Assembly (NCBI GenBank): GCA_007922195.1
Contig: ML682014.1
Span: 1,737,027-1,801,026, forward strand
Reading direction: 5' to 3'
Source: Podocnemis expansa
Lineage: Eukaryota; Chordata; Testudines; Podocnemididae
Length of the DNA stretch: 64,000 nucleotides
Notes under the pieces: model-generated
What the model saw: the letters and a program-made list of their open reading frames with translations, nothing else
Told to the model about the DNA's origin: nothing
Databases searched by the model: none
Translations under genes and position numbers: made by a program
Shown here: piece after piece, positions 48,905 to 61,561 of the stretch
Layout of the letters: each line of letters begins with the position of its first letter
How positions within the stretch are numbered: the stretch's first letter is position 1

Positions 48905-49355
48905 GGGTATGTCTACACTGAAAGTTTTCCTGAAAGAAGGAGACTTGTTTAGAATAAACTTTTTACCTGTCTGTGCAGGCATTCTGTTATATAGAAATAA
49001 GTGCTTCATTATTTATTTTGAAATAACTAAACCTGCTTTTATTTTGAAAGAGCAATTCTTTCAAAATAATTATTTCAAAAAAAGCCATTCTAAGCCATGA
49101 AATTGGCTTTTTTCGAAATAATGGCCCTATACTTTTCCATGTCTTCCCCTATTTCAAAATAATCTAGTGAAGACCCCCCCCATTTCCAAATAATAATTCC
49201 TACCTTATTTCAAAATAGAAAGTCTTCACTAGACTCCTATTTTGCAATAATGAATGTGAAATAATGCTATTTCAAAATAATTATTTTGAAATAAATTCAA
49301 AACACTTATTTCAAAATAACTATTTCAAAATATCTTTGGGAGTGTAGACACAGCC
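48905..49355. mobile_element. Palindrome-rich TIR element, TATTTCAAAATAA type
   Basis: The left end is GGGTATGTCTACACTGAAAG and the right end AGTGTAGACACAGCC. AAT and AAC flank it (2 of 3 match). The core is a series of TTATTTCAAAATAATTATTT units in both orientations, unlike the other elements with the same ends. It lies in an ERICH3 intron. Confidence 0.78.
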
Positions 49356-49961
49356 AACAGAAGCAGCAGCAATTTTTCCTATTACCTGACCACAAATCAT
49401 GTGACCAATACAACTTAAAGCTCCCACACTGTAGACTTCTACCAGACAGAAATCCTGCCTTCTATCCTCTTCCAGATACCTCCTTAGACATGCACTGCAG
49501 ATGATTTATTATTTATACTTACTGCTAGAGTATTCATTTTTATATGTCCCCTCAAATTTTGAAGTTTTAGCAATGTTAAAAATAAATATCCCAAACCTGA
49601 GTCTCTCCATCCATTTATCAATCCCTGTCATAATTTTTAGAAAAGGGACGCAGACCAATAATACCTGATCCAGACACTCCTGAATTTGGATCAGTTTAAA
49701 TCTGCATCCAAACTCAGTTCAATTGCCAAAAAAAATTTAAAATTTAAAATAGATCATTTTAAAACTTCCTTTGCAGTGTATATAACATAAAGCCTCCCAA
49801 ACCATTATCCTGTCTTAGGTCATATGCTGCCTCCACTTTGAGACAATGATCTCCTTCCTGTTTTATTATATTATAGCTAGCATGGGACAAAGTATTCTGG
49901 GCCAGATTTAGCAAGTGGTTTATACAATAACCCTTTTTCTTTCTAATAGAATGTGAACCCT

Positions 49962-50063
49962 TATCATAGAATTGTAGAAGATTAGGGTTGGAAGGGCCTC
50001 AGGAGCTCACCTAGTGCAACTCCATGCTCAATGCCTTGAACTTTGAGCAGGGGGTTAGACTAA
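49962..50063 (-). mobile_element. CR1 LINE 3' end fragment, reverse orientation
   Basis: ATCATAGAATTGTAGAAG, TTAGGGTTGGAAGGGCCTC and CAACTCCATGCTCAATGCC are the reverse complement of a CR1 3' end with its ATTCTATGAT tail. Confidence 0.75.
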
Positions 50064-52225
50064 TGAGGGTGAAAAAAATACTGTGTGCCATAAACAAAAT
50101 GAATTATAATAGTTTAGAGTCATCACCCAGTTATAAAGTAGGCAATACATTCCATTTTGTGCACGACAGTCAGCGTATTCCAAGTTCTGGCCTCCTCTGC
50201 TAATATAAGTTATGGAGAACAGTTTTCCTTGTGCCCTACTTAGGGCTAATTTGGTACTTTGCTCTTGATATGTAATTGATCCATGAGCAAAGGGTGATTA
50301 AAACTGGATTTTCAATGCAGAAAAAATAAATCATATGTATTCATTAAAAATAGCATTTAAAACCAGTCAACCTACTGGGCAGTTTCCTCAGAATGGGGTC
50401 CCTCTAAAAAGAATAGCTTGCATTCTGAATGCATCTCATTCAAAAGACCAACTGGCATTATATGACTAGGCAGAGCTCTTGCTCTGCCACTCACAATACA
50501 CATACGGATGCACACACATACACACTTCAGCTTATCACTAGCCACAGAATGGGTTGTGACTCGCACTGTAGGCAAAGTCAGGTCTAGAAACTGTCTCTAG
50601 TTCTGGTCCTGTTCCAGGCCGATCACTTGTTTGTCAGCAGTTATCTCATACTGAAACACAGCTCCTTTGTACAACTGGGATGAAACCCTTAGGGTCTGAT
50701 TCTGAACTCATGCTGGTCTTCATCAGTGTCACTCCACTGATTTCAAAGGAGTCCTCTGTGATGTGAGAACAGAGTCAGTCCCAGAGAGTGTTTTATTTTC
50801 TGGCTGAGGCTGCAAAGAACAACTGGAGTGTCTGAATGTAGCAATATTGCTCTTTGAAGCCAATTTGGTTCCCTGTGGCAATGCAACTAACCAGCACCTA
50901 CTATACTGAGTAAGAAAACAGACAAAATCCAGGTATGAACATATGCTCTTTCAGCAGACTGAAGTGCTACAGTTTTTATTCTTTAATTGGAGATATTCTG
51001 GCTGCAGCTTAACTTTTGTAAGAAAACAAGCTCCATGGTAATTTTGCCAGACACTCACTGTTCATTTGTAATTGTTTTTAATAACTGGGCCCTATATTTA
51101 TAGATTAATTTAAAAAAACACACACACTGGAATCCACTGAAAGATAATTGTTTTGGCCCATGTGCCTGTACAATTTAACAGTCTACAGCAAAAATTCCAG
51201 AAGAGAAAATGATGATGACATCCATCTGTGCCATTATATATAAAACTCACAGAACAATGCAATCAAACCTGACAAAACTTGCAATCTGAAAGCTATATCT
51301 CTGAGGAACAGAACAAAAGAAAGCTTCTGTAATTCACAAAGGAAGAAAAGAAGAGTGAAGAAATGTACTATCGTACAGAAATGCATTATTTACCTTATGG
51401 AAAAATTGTCTATATTTATTTGAGTGGCCAAATATGTATGTTACAGTAAAGCTTAAAAATAAGTTGTTTAAGCCTATGTACTTTGCTCACAGATCAGTCC
51501 CATTTTGTTAATGACTAAAAGCAAAGTTTTGTGTCATAAGAGTAAGTAAACATCTAGGCCAAGATTTCAAATTGTCATTAGTGCCTTTGGCTATCTCAGT
51601 TTCTAAATGCCCAGCCTAGATCGGCAGACAATCCAGCTCCTTTAAGTTGTCCCAAACTTCACACCCATAATCACCCATTATTTATGAAAATGTTGGCCCT
51701 ACTGAATGAAAAAGAAAATTGAACCCACCAGAAATGGTGAATTCCAAATACACAGCCCAAACATTCATCCAGTGTAAATCACTCTCCTATTCCACAGGAA
51801 CTGCACCATTATTAATCTACCAGTGAGCTTTTTCTTTCTTTGAAGGCAGAGCATTCCAGGTATTTGAGAGGCCACCATGATGGGAACAATTATATTCAGT
51901 GATAATTAGATACAACAGGGGAAGTTAAAAGTCAAACTATTTATAACCGTATTCTTTTTTCCATTAGAGGCCTCTCAACCTGATTGCTATTTTGAAGACA
52001 AACCTTAACATTTACATTCATTTGGGCTTGTTGCCAACATAACTCCCGGTAACAGCATGGCTGACTATAAGACTCATTAAAAAAAATACAGGGCTTTTCT
52101 GTTGAATAAACCTTGTTTCTGATCATGTTAAAAACCTGGCTTAAAATACCAGGCAGGGACTGGTTAATTCAGAGAAAATTCTGAATTGTGAATTCTTGGA
52201 ACAGCCACATTCCAGCTGAGGTGTG

Positions 52226-52243
52226 TTTTTTTTTTTTTTTTTT
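52226..52243. repeat. Poly(T) run
   Basis: About 18 consecutive T lie in an ERICH3 intron. On the minus strand this is a poly(A) run, without a recognisable retroposon beside it. Confidence 0.85.
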
Positions 52244-52744
52244 CCGTGTTACTGTCAATAATGCCACGCTCTAGGAAGGAAGCTCTAGAAAGCAGCACTT
52301 GAACGCTAGTCTGAGACTCTCATTCATGTTGACAATCATTTCAGTGCAAGGTACCATTTCCATTCATATAAACAGAAGTATCCTGGCTATGCTAGGACTG
52401 TATTTCCCCATAACATATGAGTTAAAAGGCCGGAAGCAAAGTGAAACTTATCAGATTCCTATTTACTGAAACAGTCTCCACAAATTATCACTTTTTCACA
52501 GCATGAATTCTTTATCTAGAATCACTACCATCACCTGAATGGTAACAGTTTGCAAGCTTTACAGCTTTAGAAGCTGACTAATGAGTGCCACAATTTTCTT
52601 CAAGGGAGGAAAGAAAAGAAAAGCAGAAAGGAGAGATATGCATGTGAAAAGGAAGGTGGAAGAGGAAACTAACTGTTCTATAAATGGCTTTTCAATACAA
52701 AGTGAAATTTAACTGAGGTGCCAGATCCTATTAGTTATCCTCAC

Positions 52745-52879
52745 CTTCTTGTATATCATGAGCTGCACTTAATTTCTCCTCTTCTTCATCTGTACTGCAA
52801 TCACTAGGCTCAGGTTCAGAACTCAAACGATGATCATTTTCAATTGCCTCTGCTATTTTCTCTTGGACTGATTTGCAAT
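52745..52879 (-). CDS. ERICH3: ERICH3 exon: acidic middle segment
   Basis: This 135-bp exon has an acceptor GATTTTTTTGAAG (AG at 52880-52881) and a donor GAAG then GTGAGG (52743-52744). It encodes 44 codons including KSVQEKIAEAIENDH, LSSEPEPSDCSTDEEEEK and LSAAHDIQE, a conserved ERICH3-like block. It is phase 1 on both sides (two bases in, one base out), so it joins both the 56656-57150 exon and the 2-kb Glu-rich exon in frame. It was too short to stand out as an ORF and was found from splice signals and phase. Confidence 0.87.
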
Positions 52880-54214
52880 CTTCAAAAAAATCATAGAATT
52901 ACTAAAGAAGCAAGGAAGAGAAATAATCAAAAAGCTTAAGGGGAAAGGGAATCATTCAGTTGTCTGAAATTGGCTTAACAAGAGCTGTAATATCAGTGCA
53001 GGGTTAATTAAAATCCAGTAAGCCTTCACCAATGATAATGCTTTGAAGTATATTAAAATCAAATGGCAACTCACTATAAAAATTCATGCAGGAGGATCTA
53101 CAAACATACATGCAGAAATCAGTCACAAAAACATCACAAAGACGCATAACCACCTTTGTTAAGATGTTTTACATGCACAAGGAAGAAAAATGTTTGATGA
53201 AAAGAAACACTTTATTGTCCTGTGCCTACTTTAAAAATAAATCTCACACCATATTTTTACATACTAAAATTTCCACAGACAGTTCTTAACATTAGCAGAG
53301 TTGACTGAAGACATAGTCATACGTTGATGCATGGTCATATCTAAACATAAATCTCTATATGGGGGCAGATAAAGATTTGCATCTCCTAAAAAGCAACAAT
53401 TATGAGGTTTAAAATTTTATTTCATAGGCAATATATACCCTGTGACATTTGTAACATTATAATTAAATGTGTGCTACCCCACACATTAGTGTTTCATCTG
53501 CCACATGCCAGCTAGGGAATAAAATTAGAAGATCCCATCCTTGTAAAACAACACTGGTTCTTTTGTTAAAAGAACTATTTTCAGAAATGAACTGATGGCA
53601 GCTAGCATTAATTCTAGCCCTGTATCCAAACTAACTTCCTGGTGCTTCCTCCAACCTCTTCCCTCTTGCAAGCTGGGCTCTTTCCTCCAAATACTATGCT
53701 GGTTGCTACAGTTACAGCTTCAGTTTCAAGAGTTATATAACATGGTCATGTTACCTTTAATTTTGATGACAGGAGCTGTATTATTAACATTGCATTTCTG
53801 TCAATCGAGTCCCATTTTCAAACCAAAGCAAAGCAATTTCCTGCTTTCAATAATGTTACTGCAAATGCACACAGAATCACTGTGTGAGAGAAATAAAACG
53901 GCCTGGGAGGAGGGAGTGTAAGGAGGGGAGAGTGTTCTCCTAGCAGTGCAGAGAAAATAACAGCTATAATGATTTTGAGAATGGAGAATGAATGCCAACA
54001 TTGTTTAACCTTCTAGCTATTTATATAATGGGATTTAAGATGCCTGGTATTTCAGAATCAGTCATGGCAATGAGACTTTACTGGACTCTAAAGGCGATAT
54101 GTTTATATCCAGCTGGTTTGCAGTCAAAGTTAGGGACCAGACTGTTGCTAGTCAAACTCTTTTCTCCCTTTTCCCCATTTTTACATTCTTTGTCTCCCTC
54201 TATTCCAAGGACAG

Positions 54215-54560
54215 GCAACCCCCAGCATGTGTGCCAAGAGTGGCACATGAGCCCATTTGGAGTGGCACACAGCGCCCTCCATGGCACCACTTAAATTGCC
54301 ATTCCTGCTGCCGAAAGCCACTCCAAGAAGTTCCTTTTTTGGCAGCAGTGGGTGCTTGGTCCCCACACATGCTGCTGAAAGCAGCCTCCCAGACTGGCTC
54401 CTCTCAGTGGCATGCCTGCGGAGGAGCTGCTCCAAGTGGCTGCTTTCCACAGTGTGCCTGGGGACACCGTCACCCCACTCAAGCTGTGTCTGTCACCAAA
54501 TTTTCAGGTAGCTGCCTTTTTTTGTTTGTTTGTTTGTTTGTTTTGTAGCGAGGACCACCA
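54215..54560. repeat. GC-rich repeat remnant ending in a (TTTG)n tract
   Basis: GGCAACCCCCAGCATGTGTG and CCAAGAGTGGCACATGAGCC open a GC-richer stretch of a style common in sauropsid interspersed repeats. A short (TTTG)n tract lies at about 54522-54544. The overlapping short reading frames on both strands have no recognisable product. Confidence 0.45.
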
Positions 54561-56014
54561 GCACTGGCTGAGGGTCAGGGATGAGGGGACAGCATGGGAG
54601 TTGGCAAAAGCTGCCAACCCCTGCTTATTTAATCTGCACATCTTGCCATTCTACTGTCTTTCCTTTCCCCTGCCTGTCTCACCCTTTCCCACAGGCTTCT
54701 TCTTTCACTGCTGCTGCCCTTTCTCCTCACAGCTTCTCCGCTTCTTTGTCTGCTTTTTTATATATTCTTTTCCTTTAAACAAAAAGAGTTTCTTTTCAGG
54801 CCCAGCATATTCCTAGATTAATGAGCAGGGGTGAGTGTGGGCTCAGGCCTTAAAGAAAGTTCGATTCCCCAGGTGTGAGGTTCTCAACCATCATATCCTT
54901 TTTTCACGATGTTAGTTCCTTTTAAAGAGGTCCTTGCCCTTCTTTCATTACTCACATGCAATCCCCTTATGAACTCTATATTTTCTCCCTGTCTTGCTGT
55001 ACAAAAGGGAGATGGAGTGGACTAGGTCTTTCATATCTCTGACTTCTGTGATTAAATGATTATTTTTGTCCACAGAATTCTTGTTTTACCCTCATGTTCC
55101 CTAGTCTCCCATTGAAACTTAGCCATTCTCCAGGTAGCAAAGATGATCCAAAATCTGATGGAAAAGTATACATTCTTTTATCTGCATTCCACTTATCAAA
55201 TCTGTCACTTCCCTTCCCTGGCAACCAACTTCAAAGAGAGAAGTTATCCCAAATTCTATGTTTACTAACTTGTATAATTAAAATGACCGCACCCAGGAAT
55301 TTGATGAAGAACAATGGCCTTATTTTGTGCCAAATCTGCAGCAGGTCATTAATTCAGCACATAGGATTATCTCTTTCTTCCCATTTTTATTATGGCACTT
55401 AAACCTACCAGTAGCTTGCTAATGACTTCAATCTTCAACCACACTTAATACTTATTTAACAATCACATGGTGACATTCCTTAAGCTGAAATGCCATACAC
55501 AGTAAAAGTAAAGTTGCAAGAAACACACACCTAAAAATAATTCAGAATGACCCCCTAATACTAAATTATTCCCTCTTCCTCAATTTTGAATGCATAACAC
55601 AGAAAACACCAAAGCACAGTGCAACCCAAAGCAATACAACACCAAGAGACTTGCAAATAATATGGCATAGCCTTCAACAGTGTTTTCTTTGCACACACTG
55701 TGCTATAAGATACACATTGTACTGGGGGCCAAAAGCAGTAGAAACAAAAGCATTATCTTATCCATAGCAAAGCTTACATCCATTTAAAAAGGTCAGAAAT
55801 ATCATCTCTAATGACTTAGGACTTTCTTTACATCTGCATTACTACAGAAAGTCATTTCACTACTTTACATATTCTCCTCATTATCCAGATGCAATTCCTC
55901 ATCAAGTATTTAAATTCTTCTCATGCAAAAACACGATCTTACACAGCCTACTCATGCAGATATAGACATACTCCTTGCCCAGATCCCAAAACATCCCTCC
56001 AAAGTGGTGAGGGT

Positions 56015-56135
56015 GAAGCATTAATATTCCCATTTTATGAACAGTCAACCTGAGGCAGAGGAGGTTAAGTGATTTGTAACACAGTGAATCAGTGACAGAG
56101 CTAGTGACAGAAAGTACATCTGTTGACTCCCAGTT
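56015..56135 (-). repeat. MIR-like SINE fragment, reverse orientation
   Basis: CCCATTTTATGAACAG, CAACCTGAGGCAGAGGAGG, TTAAGTGATTTGTAACACAG and ACAGAGCTAGTGACAGAAAG are the reverse strand of a MIR core. Confidence 0.6.
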
Positions 56136-56655
56136 TGGTTGCACAGTACTGTCAACTACGCACTGCATCACGGTACATAAGAGATTTTTAGGAGTCCTCA
56201 TGGACACTGATATTAAAATAATTACAAACAAATTTATCTCTGCTGGCATATGTGTTCTTCAGGACTTCCATCCTATGTTTGTGATATGAATGGGCACTGG
56301 CTTTTATAAAATTACATGAGATTTGAAGCCTAATGGTATTGCAATCCAGGAAGAATAGAATATATGCATCTGCTATTACATAGTGCCCCAAAGAGTGAAA
56401 GAGATGAACAAAGACTAGCTAATGCTTACACTGGAAAACCCATAAAATCAAAACAGTGAAATTACAACATGTCACTGGTGGTTATTTGGCACACATGGCA
56501 AAACAGAATTCTAACAGTTTTACATTGTACACTAAAAATAGTCCAATAAGTGAATTTCTCATGCTGTATCATAATGACAAGCTAAGAGCAAATGACTCAA
56601 CACTTACATGCACTGGACATATCACATCTCTGCCAAGACACTATGCTGTACTTAC

Positions 56656-57150
56656 CACCTCCTTCATCAGCCTCAGGAGGTTCACTGTTTGTAGCCTCTG
56701 CTTCCACTGTGTTGCCTTCCAAATGCACTAGAACAACCTCCTCCCCATCTTCCCTCATGTTGCTTACATCCTCCTTCCCCTCTTCTCTTGCATTATTTTC
56801 TATTGACCCTACATGTTTGAGTTCCCCATTGAATTCATCTGCACTTTGATGATGTATTTCCATTACACTTCCATGAAGAGCCTTCATTTCTTCCCTCATT
56901 ACACCCTCTACTTTTGTTTCTTCTGTTTCATCCAATTCTTCCTCCTCCACAGCATAGATTTCCTGATTTTCCTCAGTTTTGAGTAGTTTGCCCTCCCAAG
57001 TCTCATTTCCATACTTTTCACATGTCGCTGTCCTTTCAAGGTCTTCCTTTCCCTTGTCCTTAACAGAGTCTTTCATCTTTTCGTGTTCAGGATCATCTTC
57101 ACAGCTATACAGAGCACTGCTGGATGAGAGAGAGGATGCGGACTTCCTAT
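56656..57150 (-). CDS. ERICH3: ERICH3 exon: acidic/Ser-rich segment
   Basis: This 495-bp exon has an acceptor GTTTACTGTTTGTAG (AG at 57151-57152) and a strong donor GGTG then GTAAGT (56654-56655). It encodes 164 codons, beginning RKSASSLSSSSALYSCEDD and continuing with Glu-rich sequence (AVEEEELDETEETKVEG) to NSEPPEADEGG. Open sequence runs on past the donor for about 20 codons, but the donor and phase argue it is intronic. It is phase 1 on both sides. No domain beyond low-complexity acidic sequence is visible. Confidence 0.86.
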
Positions 57151-58327
57151 CTACAAACAGTAAACATAATTTCATTTTAATATTTTTTCTATAAAGCTTC
57201 TCTCCTCTTTGTGCACCAGTTTATTTACCTGTGCCTGAAGGACCAGATCCTCATATAGGGTAAACTGCCATTGTTCTGAATAAGACCAACTGAGGAGCTG
57301 CCAGAAAATGACTAATAATTATATAGATAGTTTCAGGCAATGTACCTAACAAAATGCAGCCAGGCCAAACCTGATCCAGGTACGGGCTCTGCTCAGATTG
57401 GAGACTCAGTGCAGGTTGAGTAATTCAAGACTGAGGGAGTGTCAGACCAAATGTCTGCTCCGCTGGATTCAGAGGGGGCCCTATGTAGCAGGCTGTTGTC
57501 AATTTTGATCTCTCCCGCTTCCATTCACTTTGGGTTTTGTCCCAGTGCAGAATGGGCCAACACCTGAAACTGCGAACCTTTTCCAGTGACAGGGAAACCA
57601 TTTTCTGCACACCTCTAATTGTACTCTATTAACTGTGGGTCTCTGTCCTCTTTATCATGACTGAACTACATAAAGAGTTATCATGAACTACTAAGAGCTG
57701 AACTATTATGATTCCCAGACTAATCAACTTGGCCCCTTCACTAAAGAAGCTGTTTGTGCTTATAGATCAAAAGGTACTGCCATTAATCTTGACAAACTAG
57801 GGCATTACTGTAGGAAGCAATCCTGCTTCAGTATGGAACACAAATAGGAAACAAAATAGATCTTTTTTCTCCACTTTATGAATCTATTTTTCCCAAGCAG
57901 ATAGATGCTTAAAAAAAAAATCATCACTGGGAACTTGAATAGAATTGTATAGATGTGACTGAGAGCAGAATTTGACTCGTTATATCTTATATCTCTACAA
58001 AAAAGTGTTAGTTTATAAAACCTCTTTTTTATGTATTTTTAGATTAATAGGAATTTTTTTTTGTTTGCTTTTCATTTCTCAGATCTCATTCCAACTACTC
58101 TTAGCAATGGCCATCTACACTGATCACAAGCAATATACCAGTCTGTACCGTCTGTTGACAGTCTTTCTTACCCATCATTTATTACTAAAAATCACAATAC
58201 ACTCTCAACAGGTGAATTGGTGCCTGGGATAGTTAACAAAAATACAATGAGGAAAGTTGTCACTCTTTTTAGATGATTAAAAACAAATCTCACCCATCAT
58301 TCCTAGGCTACATTCTTCTTTTCTTAC

Positions 58328-58443
58328 CAGTTCCACAGCATGGTATCTTTCCCATGCTGAGTGATACAAGTGTATTTATCAAATGCATCAGCTTCAATTG
58401 TTAGCCGGCGGTTCACATTTTCCATACTTTTCACAAACGTAAC
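58328..58443 (-). other. Splice-flanked open segment of unknown nature
   Basis: This stretch is open for 38 codons on the minus strand between an AAAATAG acceptor and a consensus AACTG then GTAAGA donor. It would encode VTFVKSMENVNRRLTIEADA followed by FDKYTCITQHGKDTMLWN. The composition (CGCCGG, ACG) is unlike the AT-rich intron around it. The phase (0 in, 2 out) does not fit the phase-1 ERICH3 exons, so if it is an exon it is not a simple ERICH3 cassette. It may also be a retroposed piece. Confidence 0.3.
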
Positions 58444-59558
58444 CTATTTTGTAACTTCTTGCCCTCAAGGAGCATGTATCTTCAAGGCAAACTAAGCCTA
58501 GCCAAGGAATGAAAGCTAGATAGTCAATCATGTGCCATGGAAAGGATTTATTGATAGCTGAATTTCACCGCCACAATGCCATTTTCTATTTCATATTGTT
58601 GAAGAAGAACCTTGTCCATTGAAAAGCTGCCTCTTCTTCAGAATTCACTTTCAATAAACACAGGCTTTCACTTCAATAGCAAAAGAGCTGTGTTTGAATG
58701 AGCTATTGCTATCTGGCTCTCTAAGAACAAAACCCTGTGCTCAGCACACTGGAGGTAGATAAAAATGGCTAAGGATTATGATGCCAATAAAGTAAACGGA
58801 TGGTAGGAGAAGATAAATCCATCCTGTGGCAGACTTTTAGTTCTAAGTAGAAAGAAATGTTTAAAAGGAGACAGTCTGTGTTCAACAGTGGTGAAATCTC
58901 ACAAGATGTTTTTGTAAGATTCTGGCTCACAATGATGAAAAGACAATCTGATTTCTGGAGATTTCTGCCACCTTGAATGTTAGAAATCTTTTTAAAGGGA
59001 TCACTCATTCCCCAGAGACTTGCAGCCAGAACACAAAGAACCTTTTGGTGTTGTAGGCAACCTGGTCTACACTGCTGGCAGAATCTGATGGCAGTAGATG
59101 GGAGTTATGCATGCTGTGCAGAACAGTTTGCGTAACTTTCAGTGACTGTGTGACTCCTCTTTAGAGCGCTGTCTTCACTGAGTTGCACCAATAAAAAATG
59201 CATTCCCATTGATGCAGCACTGCACCACTTGAGGGGGGGGTCTTATTAAGTCAATTTACAGATCAACTGTGTGTGTCTACTGACTGCTTAATTGATCCGG
59301 AAAAGTCAATTTGACAGTAGCAAATTTGCCACCATCAGCACAGACGTACCCAGGAATTCAAACTCAGACCTGATGGAAATCCAAGAATTTTTTGATTCAT
59401 TTTTCCAATATGGGTTCACTTCTAGCTGTAAACCAGGGCAATGCTACAGCTATCTGTTGACTGCTGCTAAATAAAAACTGCAAGACTGTTTCAGACTTTC
59501 CACCCTCAGTATATCAATGCCCGAGTAGCAATACACATTGCTGACAATCACCCCTATG

Positions 59559-59840
59559 TAGGGTTACCAGATGTCAGGCAAAAGGAGGACACGTCTGGCT
59601 TCATGTTCTCCGTCCAGCAGGCATTTTAAAATGCATGATTTTGTCTGGCTTTTTACTTATAGAGGTTAAAATATGCTGGAATGCCACAGGATACCTTATT
59701 TTTTAGGGGAAAGCATTCCAGTGCCCCCTAAAAACAGAAGACTATTACATTAATACTACATTTTCGTTATGTGTACTCCAATGTCCTCCTTTTCATACTT
59801 CCCTGTCCTCCTTTCCAGGCTTTGGTATCTGGTAGCCCTA
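59559..59840. mobile_element. hAT-type element (TAGGGTTACCAGAT ends)
   Basis: The ends TAGGGTTACCAGAT and ATCTGGTAGCCCTA are inverted repeats (13 of 14). The flanks CCCCTATG (59551-59558) and CCTCTATG (59841-59848) agree at seven of eight positions, as expected of an aged 8-bp hAT duplication. It is 282 bp and non-coding, in an ERICH3 intron. Confidence 0.82.
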
Positions 59841-60924
59841 CCTCTATGTCTACATGGAGCTATAGGCTAGAGCCTGAAGAGCATTTATAGTACAACTAAC
59901 TGCCAGAAAATAAGCTTTCTCACAAACATTTCTAACTCCTCTGTCATGGTAATGCTAGACATGCCCCTTTCTTCACCAGTCTTCGCATTTCTAATGGCTT
60001 CCTAATATTCTTTTCTCTAGTTTTTTAGCCACAGAGAAAGAAATATTGACTCTCTTAGTTGTGGTTCACATAGTGTGAATTTTATTGACTAATAACAAAG
60101 GCAAGCTCCCTAACTGCACTTCTGTAAAGAGTCTCATGGCTACCCAAGTAGCGTGATCATTCTGCCTAAAATAATATCTCATTGGAGTTGCAAGAGGAAG
60201 TGATCAGTTACTATCCCAGAAAGTCAGTAAGGTGCTACATTGAAAAAGCAGCTGACTTGAAAATTGATCTTGGGAAAAAATCAGAGTGCACATTTATTTG
60301 CATGATGCTGGGAACTGCTACGAAATGGTAAAATTTATCCAGATTAATTAAAAACTACAAAGAAAGCAGAGCAAATTAAAATAGTTTATGTAAGACTGGA
60401 ATGTAAGAATTACAGGACACATACTTTTGGATGCATTTTGTCAATGAGAAAAGAATTCCAGACATTTCTGAATGCCTACACCATGCCTTTATCCATGTGC
60501 ACAAGTCACAGGGAGTAACGGTATACATCAAATGGTTATGTGTCATAGAGCTAATGAAAACACCTACCTATGCTTTAAGTTATGTTATCAGTGTTGCAGT
60601 ATTTAATAGACAAATAAGAAGTATGTTAATTTAAGAACTAACGCCCCTCATTGCTATGCTATCTGTCTCTCTCTCCACACACACATGCACATACAAACAT
60701 ACCACAGTTATTTGGCCACAACAAAATTGGTACAGCTCAAGAAGCAACTAATTTGGTCACAAGAAAGCTGCTGATGCAAGACACAAATAAGCAGAAAACA
60801 ATTTTTAAAGTTTACTGATTGCCCATGAATCAGTTAATAAATTGTTCAAATAATCATTAGGGAAATTAAAAATTAGTAGTCTCTCTTATCATTGGGCTGA
60901 TTTATATACAAACATTTTTCAAAC

Positions 60925-61002
60925 CTGGTGTGAGTTTCTCAAGACTTTTAGGGTTTCTAAAGAAAGCTGCCATTTTTCCTCCAAGAGCTGCTTTATCTTT
61001 GC
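60925..61002 (-). CDS. Candidate small ERICH3 exon (uncertain)
   Basis: This 78-bp open segment lies between an AATGAAATAG acceptor (61003-61004) and a weak CCAG then GTTTGA donor (60923-60924). It would encode KDKAALGGKMAAFFRNPKSL followed by EKLTP. It is phase 1 on both sides, so it would fit between the 61987-62223 and 56656-57150 exons without breaking frame. The splice sites are weaker than those of the firm exons and I do not recognise the peptide from ERICH3, so it may be chance. Confidence 0.25.
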
Positions 61003-61539
61003 CTATTTCATTCAGAAATACAAACATGAAAGTAATTTGCATATTCAGCTTGAGCAAATAGTTCACATATAAGGACAGTCAGATGGAAAACACCTGATGT
61101 GTTAAAGATTACACACCTTATAAGAATTAGTCTGTTGACCAAATTACAACAGAAAGCACATCCTGAACTGATATTAATTGCCATAGCTCCACTGAACTCG
61201 ATAGAGGTGTGAGAATTTACACAAGCTGGAGATCTGCCCCCCACCCCCAAATTATTTACTTTGCCTAAATTCCCATACATCAATAGTAACTATATCTCCA
61301 TTTTTGGTTGTGGACTGTTCTGCAACATTACTATGTGTTGTTAAACAGCCATTGCATTGTGTTCCAAAGCTGATTGTCTTTCTGCATTGGGTGTGATGTG
61401 ATTCTTCCATGTCCCATAGCTTCTACTTACATCAGAAGAATATTACTATTTATACAGAAATTAAAATTTGAGATTCTCAAATGAAAGGCACTCTACGGTA
61501 GTGAGAAAGGTTATAATGTGATGACATTGCTAACAACAT

Positions 61540-61561
61540 GCATTTCTTTCTTTCTTTCTTT
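61540..61561. repeat. (CTTT)n microsatellite, short
   Basis: About five TTTC units are followed by a T/C-rich stretch. Confidence 0.8.

Larger units (their letters stand above)
47380..52744. other. ERICH3: ERICH3 intron
   Basis: Two adjoining hAT-type elements (48490, 48621), a TIR element (48905) and a reversed CR1 end (49962) are present. No further exon was recognised. Confidence 0.65.
52880..56655. other. ERICH3: ERICH3 intron
   Basis: It holds the GC-rich repeat at 54215 and a MIR piece at 56015. No further exon was recognised. Confidence 0.65.
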
